Assembly (NCBI GenBank): GCA_016210705.1
Contig: JACQTR010000073.1
Coordinates: 1 to 24,151 of the forward strand
Reading direction: 5' to 3'
DNA from: Chloroflexota bacterium
GTDB lineage: Bacteria; Chloroflexota; Dehalococcoidia; JACQTR01
DNA length: 24,151 nt
Notes under the pieces: model-generated
Databases searched by the model: none
The model's input: the letters and a program-made list of their open reading frames with translations, nothing else
Told to the model about the DNA's origin: nothing
Part shown: positions 14,544 to 22,418 of the stretch, one piece after another
How positions within the stretch are numbered: the stretch's first letter is position 1
How the letters are laid out: each line of letters opens with the position of its first letter
Made by a program: the position numbers and the translations under genes

Positions 14544-16022
14544 CTACGATAAGTTTTCCATCTTAGTTAAGGCGACTTCCAGGCGCTTGAGGCACCGTTC
14601 CCGCCCCAAAACGGCCATAGTCTCAAAAAGGGGTGGGGCTGCAGTACGTCCAGTAACCGCCACTCGCAATAGGCCAAAGAGCTGGCCAGTTTTTAGCCCC
14701 ATCTCTCCAGCCAGGGGGCGAAGGACCCCCTCCAAAGCTCCGGCTGCGAAGGTGCTGAGGGCTGCGATCCGGTCTCGGCTGGCGATCAAGGCCTGTCCGC
14801 TGACGTCGGTGGAGATGTTCTTAACCTTGAGGAGCGAGGCGTCGTAATCAAGTTCATCGATAAAAAAGAAATCGGCTAGCTCCACTGCCTCGGCCAGGGT
14901 ACGCATCCGCTCTTGAATGAGGGGCATGATCTGAGATACGTAGCCTTTAGATAAAGGACGCGCCACAATTGAAGGAAGCCCAGCTTCCAAAAAGGGTAGA
15001 GTGCGTTTCACCAGCTCCTCTATACTTAAACCGCGCAAGTAGACCCCATTGAGCCAGCGAAGCTTTTCCAAATTGAAGATGGCTGCGGTCTTGCCGATAC
15101 GTTCCAGGCTAAAGTGCCTCACTAGCTCTTTTCGGTCTAAGAGCTCTGTCTTATCATCCAATGACCAACCCAAAAGGGCCAGGAAGTTGACCATGGCCTG
15201 GGGCAAATAACCCTGCTTTTTATACTCTGTGGTAGCGGTGGCCCCGTGGCGTTTGCTCAATTTGGCGCGGTCGCTCCCTAAAATCATGGGGAGATGAACA
15301 AACTGGGGTGGGTCCCAGCTCAAGGCCTGATAAAGGAGACAATGTCGAGGGGTGCTGGCCAGCCATTCATCGGCTCGAAGCACATGAGATATCTTCATAA
15401 AGTGATCGTCCACCACATTGGCCAAGTGATAAGTAGGATAGCCATCGGATTTAAGGAGGATGAAGTCATCCAAAGCAGCGTTGGTAAAAGTTACATCGCC
15501 GTGTACAAGATCATGGAAGATGGTGTCCCCTTCCAAAGGTGTTTTGAAACGAATCACGGGTTTTTCTACGCCGGCCGCCAAAGCCTCTCGTTCTTTAAGG
15601 CTCAAATTACGGCAACGACGATCGTAGCGGGGTGGTTCCCGTCGGCGCCTCTGCTCCGCCCTCATCTCTTCCAAGCGCTGGGGAGAACAATAGCAAGGAT
15701 AGGCATATCCCTCATCTACCAATTGTTGGGCAAAGGCCTGATACAGCTCCAGGCGCTGAGACTGGAAATAGGGACCATAGGGCCCTCCTACCTCGGGACC
15801 CTCGTCCCAATCCAAACCCAGCCAGCGTAGGCTATCCAGAATGGCCCCTACCGCCCCTTTCACCTCCCTAGTGACATCGGTATCCTCAATACGAAGGATA
15901 AACTTGCCCCCGACATGACGAGCATAAAGCCAATTGAAGAGGGCCGTCCTAATATTGCCTACGTGAGGCTCCCCCGTGGGACTAGGAGCATAACGTACCC
16001 TGACGGTCTCCTCCATATTCAT
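14544..16022 (-). CDS. gltX: Glutamyl-tRNA synthetase
   Basis: This class I aminoacyl-tRNA synthetase charges tRNA-Glu in the cytoplasm. The protein is 492 aa. Visible are the HIGH-type motif APSPTGEPHVGNIRTALFNW near the N-terminus, a CYC...YDRRC cluster resembling the zinc-binding insert of some GluRS, and the KMSKS-type motif KLSKRHGA. The frame is open to 16052, but ATG at 16022 has AAAGGT just upstream and leaves the usual short N-terminal extension. It has its own promoter. Its ancestral downstream neighbour was tRNA-Gln, which fits a non-discriminating GluRS that also loads glutamate on tRNA-Gln for the GatCAB pathway; the sequence alone does not prove that, and gatCAB is not in the window. 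Confidence 0.93.
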   Translation of the reverse strand: MNMEETVRVRYAPSPTGEPHVGNIRTALFNWLYARHVGGKFILRIEDTDVTREVKGAVGAILDSLRWLGLDWDEGPEVGGPYGPYFQSQRLELYQAFAQQLVDEGYAYPCYCSPQRLEEMRAEQRRRREPPRYDRRCRNLSLKEREALAAGVEKPVIRFKTPLEGDTIFHDLVHGDVTFTNAALDDFILLKSDGYPTYHLANVVDDHFMKISHVLRADEWLASTPRHCLLYQALSWDPPQFVHLPMILGSDRAKLSKRHGATATTEYKKQGYLPQAMVNFLALLGWSLDDKTELLDRKELVRHFSLERIGKTAAIFNLEKLRWLNGVYLRGLSIEELVKRTLPFLEAGLPSIVARPLSKGYVSQIMPLIQERMRTLAEAVELADFFFIDELDYDASLLKVKNISTDVSGQALIASRDRIAALSTFAAGALEGVLRPLAGEMGLKTGQLFGLLRVAVTGRTAAPPLFETMAVLGRERCLKRLEVALTKMENLS

Positions 16023-16071
16023 AAATACCTTTCTACCTCTGGAATTTGCCACCTATCTCGAGTTGCGTTTA

Positions 16072-16100
16072 ATTTTAACACGACCACTAGGCCCCTTCAA
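16072..16100 (-). promoter_or_regulatory. Promoter of gltX
   Basis: Minus-strand TTGAAG (16095-16100), a 17-bp spacer and TAAAAT (16072-16077) lie in the 134-bp gap between rluD-like and gltX, about 50 bp before the gltX ATG. Confidence 0.6.
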
Positions 16101-16156
16101 TCAACACCAAGGGCTTTTAGCCTAGAAATCGTGTGCGGTTCCCTTACTCCGGCGGA

Positions 16157-17047
16157 TCAAAGACTCTCCAAAAACTCCTTTAGTTCGGCAGGAAGAGGCG
16201 CTGTCCACTCTCGATACTCTCCCGTTCCGGGAAGGCAAAATCCCAGTTTGTGGGCATGGAGAAAATGACGCCCCAAAAGGGAAGGCTTACGGCCATAAAC
16301 GGCATCGCCCACCAGGGGATGACCAATGGCCGAGAAATGCACCCTGATCTGGTGAGTGCGCCCCGTTTCTGGGGCAATCTCAACCAAAGTATAACCCTCT
16401 AAATAGTCAAGGACCCGATAAACAGTTCGCGCCTCTCTGCCTCCAGAAACAACGGCCATACGCTGGCGATGGTGGGGGTCCCTGCCGACAGGGGCCTCAA
16501 TTACACCTTCGGAAGTCGCAAGATGGCCCTCCAACAAAGCGAGATACTTTTTTGTTAGAGTGCGCTCCTTTATCTGGCGGGAAAGTTCCCTTCGGGCTAT
16601 ATCATTTTTGGCCACCACCATAAGCCCCGAGGTATCTTTGTCCAGTCGATGGACTATCCCAGGGCGGGGCGAGCCCTCCATCTGGGCCAGTCCAGGATAA
16701 TAGGCAAGGAGGGCATTCACCAAGGTATGAGTGGCATGGCCTGGGGCAGGGTGAACTGTAAGGCCCGCCGGTTTATCCACCACTAAAAGATTATCGTCCT
16801 CATAAACGATAGCCAAAGGAATGGATTCTGGGGTTAATAGTGAAGGAGGAGCAGGAGGCAAAGTGATGGTAATTTCATCGCCGACATGAGGTTTGAGGCT
16901 GGCCTTGATCCGTTGCCCATTGACCCTTATCCAACCTTCGCCGATCAACCTTTGAATCTGAGAACGGGTTAGTTCAGGATGGTTTTGAGCTATGAACACA
17001 TCCAAACGAATGCTAGTGCGATCGATGACGAAATGCCAGGTTTTCAC
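16157..17047 (-). CDS. RluA/RluD-family 23S rRNA pseudouridine synthase
   Basis: It isomerises uridines to pseudouridine, most likely in 23S rRNA. The 296-aa protein has an S4 RNA-binding domain (about residues 12-75, with LTRSQIQRLIGEGWIRVNGQ) and the catalytic domain with the GIVHRLDKDTSGLMVVAKND signature, Asp136 being the catalytic residue. Length and S4 domain fit RluD rather than the shorter RluA, but the target positions cannot be read from sequence, so no symbol is given. It lies 19 bp after lspA, and lspA-rluD is a common pair in many bacteria. Confidence 0.92.
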   Translation of the reverse strand: MKTWHFVIDRTSIRLDVFIAQNHPELTRSQIQRLIGEGWIRVNGQRIKASLKPHVGDEITITLPPAPPSLLTPESIPLAIVYEDDNLLVVDKPAGLTVHPAPGHATHTLVNALLAYYPGLAQMEGSPRPGIVHRLDKDTSGLMVVAKNDIARRELSRQIKERTLTKKYLALLEGHLATSEGVIEAPVGRDPHHRQRMAVVSGGREARTVYRVLDYLEGYTLVEIAPETGRTHQIRVHFSAIGHPLVGDAVYGRKPSLLGRHFLHAHKLGFCLPGTGEYREWTAPLPAELKEFLESL

Positions 17048-17066
17048 GGCTATAGGGCTCTTAGCC

Positions 17067-17558
17067 TTAATTAGAAGCTTTTTCCCTTGACGGAGGGAAG
17101 AGGATAAAATAACCGAGGAGGATGACCCCTACCACCAAAGCCGAATCGGCCAGATTGAAAACAGGCCAAACCCGAATATCTATAAAGTCCACCACATAAC
17201 CATAGCGGAGGCGGTCTATCAGATTACCCATGGCCCCCCCAAATTGCAGACTCAGGCTCACCTCTAAAAGAGTCTTACCGGGGGAAGAATAGCGATAATA
17301 AATTAGAATAGCCACCGCCCCCAAGACAGCGGTAAGGGCTAAGAGAAAGGTCTGATTTGCCAAAAGGCCAAAGGCGCTGCCAGAATTAGTAACATAAGTA
17401 AAACGGATAGCACTTTGGGACGGGTACGATTCGCCAGGTACAAGGTTGACCCGAATCAGAAACTTGGTTAATTGGTCACAACCCAGCACCATAAGAGCCA
17501 AACCGAAGAAGATCAAATCTCGGACTCGCCTATTCGTCAAGTCTCCTGTCTTTTCCAT
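17067..17558 (-). CDS. lspA: Lipoprotein signal peptidase (signal peptidase II)
   Basis: This inner-membrane aspartyl protease cleaves prolipoproteins before the lipidated cysteine. The 163-aa length is typical, with four hydrophobic segments at about 15-33, 68-88, 96-113 and 137-154. The catalytic aspartates are Asp124 (GYVVDFID) and Asp138 (FNLADS), and the family motifs GCDQLTK, NSGSAFG and GNLIDRLRYG are intact. It would process the element's lipoprotein among its substrates. It is probably co-transcribed with the rluD-like gene. Confidence 0.94.
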   Translation of the reverse strand: MEKTGDLTNRRVRDLIFFGLALMVLGCDQLTKFLIRVNLVPGESYPSQSAIRFTYVTNSGSAFGLLANQTFLLALTAVLGAVAILIYYRYSSPGKTLLEVSLSLQFGGAMGNLIDRLRYGYVVDFIDIRVWPVFNLADSALVVGVILLGYFILFPPSREKASN

Positions 17559-17583
17559 CTATTCTCATTCTAAATAACTCAGA

Positions 17584-17754
17584 CTAGAAAGACAAGGAGC
17601 GTTCGAGCTCAAGCCGAGGGGGCCTCGCCGATCGGCTCAGTAGAATGGTTTCGCCCTTGCGATTGCGACTACGTTTAGAAGCTTTTTGGCATTGAGGACA
17701 CACCGAAGCAATTACGGACTTTTTGCTGCTGCGGGCAAATATAGAACTTGACAT
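17584..17754 (-). CDS. Doubtful small CxxC reading frame
   Basis: A 56-codon frame upstream of lspA on the same strand. The product would have one CPQC pair followed by a strongly basic stretch (KASKRSRNRKGE), like half of a zinc ribbon or a small nucleic-acid-binding protein. No Shine-Dalgarno precedes the ATG, and the ATG lies within the -35 region of a good divergent promoter, which speaks against it. It may be a fragment or chance. The rest of 17559-17760 shows no other gene. Confidence 0.3.
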   Translation of the reverse strand: MSSSIFARSSKKSVIASVCPQCQKASKRSRNRKGETILLSRSARPPRLELERSLSF

Positions 17755-17776
17755 AGGTATATAGCGAAGTTACACT
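17748..17776 (+). promoter_or_regulatory. Promoter of the membrane-protein pair
   Basis: Plus-strand perfect TTGACA (17748-17753), a 17-bp spacer and TACACT (17771-17776), about 70 bp before the first membrane-protein gene. The predicted start is near 17783. Confidence 0.65.
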
Positions 17777-17801
17777 AGGTCAAAACTAGGAGACATCAGG
17801 A

Positions 17802-17855
17802 ATGGAGAATCACACATCTATATGGGCACCCTCCAAAAGGGCTCGCCATGAATGA
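17802..17855 (+). CDS. Possible 17-residue leader peptide
   Basis: A short frame begins at an ATG with AGGAG 9 nt upstream, a better ribosome site than the following gene has. It ends in a TGA that overlaps the start of the membrane-protein gene by 8 bp. Translation of the leader could carry ribosomes to the next start (coupling). The product is MENHTSIWAPSKRARHE. It may be chance. Confidence 0.25.
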   Translation: MENHTSIWAPSKRARHE

Positions 17856-18462
17856 GGCCTTGCTCGGTGCCGTTGGTGTTTCATCGGGTGCCGTAGTCTC
17901 GGACATTCCGCGGCCACCGCGTACCATTGTGCCCTTGGCGGGCCTTCCTCTCGTTGGGCTGGCCCTCGCGTTCCTGTTGTTCGCTGTCCTGAGTGGGTCA
18001 CTGTGGGCTCTCATTTTGGCTCATGTGGGCGCTGGGGCTGCTTGGACAATCATTGACTTGTTCTTCGGGCTGGTGTTAGGCCCAATCATAGGCCGCATGC
18101 CACCTCAGGCCAGGCTGGAGGTCATTACTCGACTGATGCCCAAAATGTCTTTGATCATGCCTACGGTAGTCATTATCACCTTGGTTGCTGGATTCCAGCT
18201 TGGCCTCCGCGAGCAGGTGCTCTTCGTTACGCACCCATATCACGCCTGGATTCTGGCATCATTCGTGGTTGTTGGTGTGATGTCCCTAGTTGCCATGGGT
18301 GTGAACGAGCCAGCGAACCTGGCGGTACTATTTGAGCTGCGTAAGCCGGAACCGAACTTTGAACTGATCGGTCGGCTGATGCACCGGTTCGTTTATAGCG
18401 CGGCTGTGCTCGGCGCCATGCAGTTGACCACGCTGGTAATCATGACGAGGGTAGCGTCATGA
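17848..18462 (+). CDS. Polytopic membrane protein of unknown function
   Basis: A 204-aa protein with about five to six hydrophobic segments, near residues 28-50, 53-80, 101-120, 135-155 and 182-200. Between the second and third lies a conserved-looking stretch with HVGAGAAWTIIDLFFG and GRMPPQARLEVITRLMPK. A histidine at the start of a membrane helix together with this pattern recalls small DUF2269/CopD-like membrane proteins, but I do not recognise the family with confidence. The ATG has only a weak AGGG upstream. It overlaps the next gene by 4 bp (ATGA), so the two proteins are probably made together and may form a complex. G+C seems higher than in the neighbouring element. Confidence 0.75.
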   Translation: MNEALLGAVGVSSGAVVSDIPRPPRTIVPLAGLPLVGLALAFLLFAVLSGSLWALILAHVGAGAAWTIIDLFFGLVLGPIIGRMPPQARLEVITRLMPKMSLIMPTVVIITLVAGFQLGLREQVLFVTHPYHAWILASFVVVGVMSLVAMGVNEPANLAVLFELRKPEPNFELIGRLMHRFVYSAAVLGAMQLTTLVIMTRVAS

Positions 18463-18875
18463 GCAAGGCTGGGCGCGTAGGCGCCGGCCCGCAGGAGAAG
18501 AAATTGCCGCCGGTCGGCTTGGTGGGGACGTTGGCCCTTGGCCTTGCTATAGCCGGCGTAATTTACCTAACATCATACTTGCCCAAAGAACCTTCGTTTA
18601 CTCCGGCCATCGGCTTCCTAGTGGCCGCCGCGGCGGCCGTAATGGTCAACGCCATCGCCTTGGCCCGCGTCCAAGGCTTCGCCTGGCGCATCTTCTTTGT
18701 GGTCGGCGGTTGGACCCTCTTGGGCTACGGGCTTATCTCCGGCCTACTAATGTTCATTTTCATCCATAACAACCTGCCGACCCGACAGTTGGCGTTTCAG
18801 ATCGCCACGCTATTTGTGCTCGCTGTAGATGTACCTATGATGCTGGCTTTCTCGGTGGCTAGATACCAGCAATAA
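18459..18875 (+). CDS. Small membrane protein, partner of the upstream membrane protein
   Basis: A 138-aa protein with a short basic, proline-containing cytoplasmic start and four predicted membrane segments at about 19-40, 47-69, 75-100 and 111-133. No catalytic motif or recognisable family is seen. Its ATG overlaps the TGA of the preceding gene. The 298 bp after its stop, up to the predicted CpsB start at 19174, hold no clear gene. Confidence 0.72.
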   Translation: MSKAGRVGAGPQEKKLPPVGLVGTLALGLAIAGVIYLTSYLPKEPSFTPAIGFLVAAAAAVMVNAIALARVQGFAWRIFFVVGGWTLLGYGLISGLLMFIFIHNNLPTRQLAFQIATLFVLAVDVPMMLAFSVARYQQ

Positions 18876-19123
18876 GCGCATTTCGTCTGGTTGAGATCTA
18901 GCTTTCTCTTGTGGGTCGAGCCATTTATAAAGACCAGATGGCTGAAGTGCTCTGCAGGCAGAACGCACCAAGTCACTGAGGAAAGACCTGAAGGGCGGCC
19001 AATATTCCTTAGCACTACCCCCCAAAACCCCCAAACATCCCCATTACCTCTATTCCCTCACCTACCCTTCTGCTTCGGGGGATAGTGTCATGCCAAAAGG
19101 CTCCGTCCTATCCCTAGCCTCGG

Positions 19124-19153
19124 TTGACAGCCCTCGTTGGACACCCCTATACT
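19124..19153 (+). promoter_or_regulatory. Promoter of the cpsB-like/rmlA/radical SAM cluster
   Basis: Plus-strand perfect TTGACA (19124-19129), an 18-bp spacer and TATACT (19148-19153). It lies inside the frame that could be opened at 19090 and just before the TTG at 19174. This supports the downstream start of the phosphatase. Confidence 0.65.
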
Positions 19154-19173
19154 ACCCCCAGAGAAAAGCGGCC

Positions 19174-19950
19174 TTGATCGATCTCCATACCCATATATTG
19201 CCCAGCCTGGATGACGGAGCCCAAACGGAAGAGGAGGCTCTGGCTATGGCTCAGGTGGCCCAGGGGGATGGCATTACCACCCTTGTGGCTACACCTCATA
19301 GCTTGGAGTGGACACAAAAAAGTAGCCGGACAGATATGTTAACCCGCACAGAAAGCCTTAATGCTACCTTAGCAAGGCATGGGATAGGACTAAAGGTATT
19401 GCCGGGCTTAGAGAATTATCTAACGCCGGACTTGGCTAAACAGTGTGGCAATGGCCTAGTACTGACCCTAAATGGCGGCCCCTACCTCCTGCTAGAACTA
19501 CCTCTTCAGCAATTCCCTGTGTATACAGAACAGGTCATATTTGAGTTGCAGCTAAAAGGCATCATACCTATTTTGGCCCACCCCGAGCGCAATGTGGCGT
19601 TGCAAAAGGATCCCAACCTATTGCACAAGTTAGTAGAAAGAGGCGTTTTGGCTCAAATTACTGCGGCCAGCCTAATGGGCAATTTTGGCTCCGCCGCTCA
19701 AAAGGCCGCCGAGATCTTTTTAAGGCGCCGTCTAGTTCAAATTATAGCTTCCGATGCTCATTCCACTCACGGCCCTCGTAATCCCGTTCTCACCCATGGC
19801 GTAGCCGCCGCCACCAAGATAGCGGGGCAAGAACAAGCCCAAGCTATGGTAACCACCATACCCCAAACTATCCTGGCAGGACAACCGGTGAAGGTGGAGC
19901 CACCGCTAGCGGCAAGCCCTAAACGGGCCTGGGCCTTTTGGCAGAGGTGA
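19174..19950 (+). CDS. CpsB/YwqE-type PHP-family protein tyrosine phosphatase
   Basis: This metal-dependent phosphatase of the PHP superfamily usually dephosphorylates the tyrosine kinase that controls capsule or exopolysaccharide synthesis. Motifs are the metal-binding IDLHTHILPSLDDGA at the N-terminus, VATPHSLEW, LAHPERN and IASDAHSTHGPRNP near the C-terminus. The frame is also open from an ATG at 19090. That would add 28 non-conserved residues and place a near-consensus promoter inside the gene, while the TTG at 19174 gives the family's usual MIDLH start, so it is preferred. The matching kinase is not in the window. It is followed 3 bp later by the RmlA-type gene, in keeping with a polysaccharide role. 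Confidence 0.85.
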   Translation: MIDLHTHILPSLDDGAQTEEEALAMAQVAQGDGITTLVATPHSLEWTQKSSRTDMLTRTESLNATLARHGIGLKVLPGLENYLTPDLAKQCGNGLVLTLNGGPYLLLELPLQQFPVYTEQVIFELQLKGIIPILAHPERNVALQKDPNLLHKLVERGVLAQITAASLMGNFGSAAQKAAEIFLRRRLVQIIASDAHSTHGPRNPVLTHGVAAATKIAGQEQAQAMVTTIPQTILAGQPVKVEPPLAASPKRAWAFWQR

Positions 19951-19953
19951 GGG

Positions 19954-21018
19954 ATGAAAGGACTCATCTTAAGCGGAGGCAAAGGCACCCGACTACGTCC
20001 CTTCACCTACACCGGTGCCAAGCAATTGGTGCCCGTGGCCAATAAGCCCGTCCTCTTTTATGCCATTGAGGATCTGGTGGAAGCTGGGATCACCGACATC
20101 GGCATTGTGGTGGGTGACACCGCTGAGCAAGTCATGGGAGCAGTGGGAGACGGCAGCCGCTTTGGAGCCAAAATTACTTACATCCGCCAGGAACAGCCCC
20201 TAGGCATTGCCCACGGAGTGAAAATCTCTGAACCCTTCTTGCAGAAGGAGCCTTTTGTCCTCTTCCTGGGAGACAACCTCCTGTGCGATGGCATACTCCC
20301 TCTGGTGGAAAAGTTTCGCCATGGAGGAATGCACTCCCTAATCCTTCTCACTCAGGTCAAAAACCCTCAGAACTTCGGTATCGCCGAATGCTATGATGGC
20401 AGAGTAGTTCGCCTCGTAGAAAAACCTAGGGAACCCAAAAGCGACCTGGCAGTAGTAGGCATCTACTTATTTGACCATCACGTCTTTGAAGCGATAAATA
20501 ACATCCAGCCCTCAGCCCGGGGGGAGCTAGAGATCACGGAGACCATCCAGTACCTCATTGATAGAGGGTTTGCGGTTAAAGCCCACCATTTAACCGGACA
20601 TTGGACAGATACCGGAAAGATGGACGATATATTGGAAGCCAATCGCTGGCTGTTGGAAACCCTGGAGGAGAAAATTGAGGGAACGGTGGATAGCCACTCT
20701 TCTATTTACGGTAAGTTGATTTTGGAGCCGGGGGCGGAGATAGTTAACAGCGTCATAAGAGGGCCAGTGGCCATCGCCCAAGGAACCAAGATAGTGAATA
20801 GCTTTATCGGCCCCTACACCTCCATTTATTATGACTGCCTCATCGCCAACAGCGAAGTCGAGCATTCTATAGTCATGGAGAACTGCCGCATCATGGACAT
20901 CGAGCATCGCATTGGCGATAGCCTCGTCGGCCGCAGCGTAGAGGTCACCAAATCCCCGGCCAAACCTAAGACCTATAGATTGGTGCTCGGCGACCACAGC
21001 AAAGTAGAGGTGCTGTGA
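19954..21018 (+). CDS. Glucose-1-phosphate thymidylyltransferase, long RmlA type
   Basis: This cytoplasmic sugar-nucleotide synthase makes dTDP-glucose (or a similar NDP-sugar) from glucose 1-phosphate. It is 354 aa, with the N-terminal nucleotidyltransferase domain signature LILSGGKGTRLRPFTYTGAK, then FLGDNLL, LVEKPREP and WTDTGKMDDILEAN. The C-terminal part from about residue 245 has left-handed-beta-helix-like repeats, which short RmlA proteins lack. The ATG has GAGGTGAGGG upstream. It is 3 bp after the phosphatase gene and its stop overlaps the next gene's GTG start. The rmlBCD genes are not in the window, so the final sugar is unknown; the base specificity is inferred from family resemblance. 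Confidence 0.88.
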   Translation: MKGLILSGGKGTRLRPFTYTGAKQLVPVANKPVLFYAIEDLVEAGITDIGIVVGDTAEQVMGAVGDGSRFGAKITYIRQEQPLGIAHGVKISEPFLQKEPFVLFLGDNLLCDGILPLVEKFRHGGMHSLILLTQVKNPQNFGIAECYDGRVVRLVEKPREPKSDLAVVGIYLFDHHVFEAINNIQPSARGELEITETIQYLIDRGFAVKAHHLTGHWTDTGKMDDILEANRWLLETLEEKIEGTVDSHSSIYGKLILEPGAEIVNSVIRGPVAIAQGTKIVNSFIGPYTSIYYDCLIANSEVEHSIVMENCRIMDIEHRIGDSLVGRSVEVTKSPAKPKTYRLVLGDHSKVEVL

Positions 21019-22409
21019 GAACCACTCTTATCTATGCCGGCATCTCAGGTACAGGATTTAAAACCTTAGGCCAGGGCATGGAGGGCGGCTGGATTAGCCA
21101 CGGGCTGGCTATCCTCAGCGCCAGCGCCAAAGAGAAGGGTTTTGATGTAGACCTCATCGACCTACGTGTGCTACCCAATTGGGACGGTTTCCGGAATGAG
21201 ATCAAGGCTCGTCAACCTACGGTGTGCGGCTTGACTATGATGAGCGTCGATTATAACCCAGTTATGAAGTGCATAGAAATTATCAAACAGGTGAACCCTG
21301 CTATTATCACTGTGGTCGGTGGTCCTCATCCCACCATTCTACCCCAGGAAGTTCTGTCCAACTCTAAGGTGGACTACATTGTCACTGGGGAAGGCGAAAT
21401 CACCTTTCCTCAGCTCCTTTCCGCTATAGCCCAGGGCAACCAACCCCCAGAGCGCCTCCTGCCCGGCATCCATCCCGATCTAGACACCTTGCCCATCGCC
21501 GACCGACATCTTTTCCTGGAAGAGTGGCGTCGCGCTGGCTACGATGCCAACTCACCAGAGATACCCTTCGTTCCCGATCTTCCTTCGCCTTTCGTGACCA
21601 TAATCGCCGGCCGCGGTTGCCGCTACCACTGCAATTTTTGCAAGCCCGCCGAGGATTACCTCTTCGGCAAGGGGACACGGCGACGCAGCGTTGAGCACGT
21701 AATGGCCGAGCTTCGCCACCTTCGAGATCGATTCCACTTTGCCAGCTTCATGTTCCACGACGATTGCCTCCCCGAGGATCGCCCCTGGGTTATGGAGTTC
21801 TGCCGAGCCTATCGGGCGGAAGGCTTTACTCAGCCCTTCTTCTGCCAGAGCCGGGCTGAGATCATCCTCTATCATGAGGATATGGTGAGGCTAATGGTCG
21901 AGGCCGGACTTAAGGGTTACTTCGTCGGCTTTGAAAGCGGCAGCGACCGGATGCTTCGTTTCTTGCGCAAGGGTACGACCCGGGAGGTGAACATCGCCGC
22001 CGCCAAAATCTGCCAGAAGTACGGCATCACTATCTGGGCCAACTATATGCTGGGCCTGCCCACCGAGACCGAGGACGAGGTTCGGGAGACCATAAGCATG
22101 CTCAAGGAGATCGACCCCGATTATTACAGCCCCGCCTTCTACACCCCCCACCCCGGCAGCGATCTTTACAATTATTGCACGGAACACGACCTATCCCTCA
22201 TCGCCGACTACGATAGCTACCGCCGCAACCCCACCGAGCCCAAGATCAAAGGCCTGGACTTTGACTTCCTGAAGTGGGCCCTGACCGAATCTCAGCGCCG
22301 CACCCCCTGGAACGCCCTCAAACGGAAGGCACGTTATCTGTGGAAACGATATGCCAGCCCGAGTAAGGCGGTGCGGAGGGTGAAGAGGCTAGCTGTTGTA
22401 CGGTCTTGA
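21015..22409 (+). CDS. B12-binding-domain radical SAM protein
   Basis: A 464-aa protein with an N-terminal cobalamin-binding-like Rossmann domain (about 1-140, with VVGGPHPTILP and VTGEGEITF) and a radical SAM core whose CxxxCxxC motif is in GRGCRYHCNFCKP (Cys202, 206, 209), binding the [4Fe-4S] cluster. Later VGFESGSDRMLRFLRKGT and MLGLPTETEDEV are standard for this superfamily. The classical DxHxxG cobalamin-ligand motif is not evident. The substrate is unknown; methylation, oxidative cyclisation or modification of a lipid or sugar are typical of such proteins. The GTG start overlaps the rmlA stop (GTGA), so it is translationally coupled and perhaps acts in the same polysaccharide or glycolipid pathway. 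Confidence 0.87.
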   Translation: MRTTLIYAGISGTGFKTLGQGMEGGWISHGLAILSASAKEKGFDVDLIDLRVLPNWDGFRNEIKARQPTVCGLTMMSVDYNPVMKCIEIIKQVNPAIITVVGGPHPTILPQEVLSNSKVDYIVTGEGEITFPQLLSAIAQGNQPPERLLPGIHPDLDTLPIADRHLFLEEWRRAGYDANSPEIPFVPDLPSPFVTIIAGRGCRYHCNFCKPAEDYLFGKGTRRRSVEHVMAELRHLRDRFHFASFMFHDDCLPEDRPWVMEFCRAYRAEGFTQPFFCQSRAEIILYHEDMVRLMVEAGLKGYFVGFESGSDRMLRFLRKGTTREVNIAAAKICQKYGITIWANYMLGLPTETEDEVRETISMLKEIDPDYYSPAFYTPHPGSDLYNYCTEHDLSLIADYDSYRRNPTEPKIKGLDFDFLKWALTESQRRTPWNALKRKARYLWKRYASPSKAVRRVKRLAVVRS

Positions 22410-22418
22410 GGAAGAGAC

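Noticed and set aside
15294..15830. Plus-strand frame of 178 codons opposite gltX
   Set aside because: It is the antisense of a well-conserved synthetase, with no ribosome site and no recognisable domain.
20590..20997. Minus-strand frame of 135 codons opposite the rmlA-type gene
   Set aside because: It lies wholly inside a conserved gene on the other strand.
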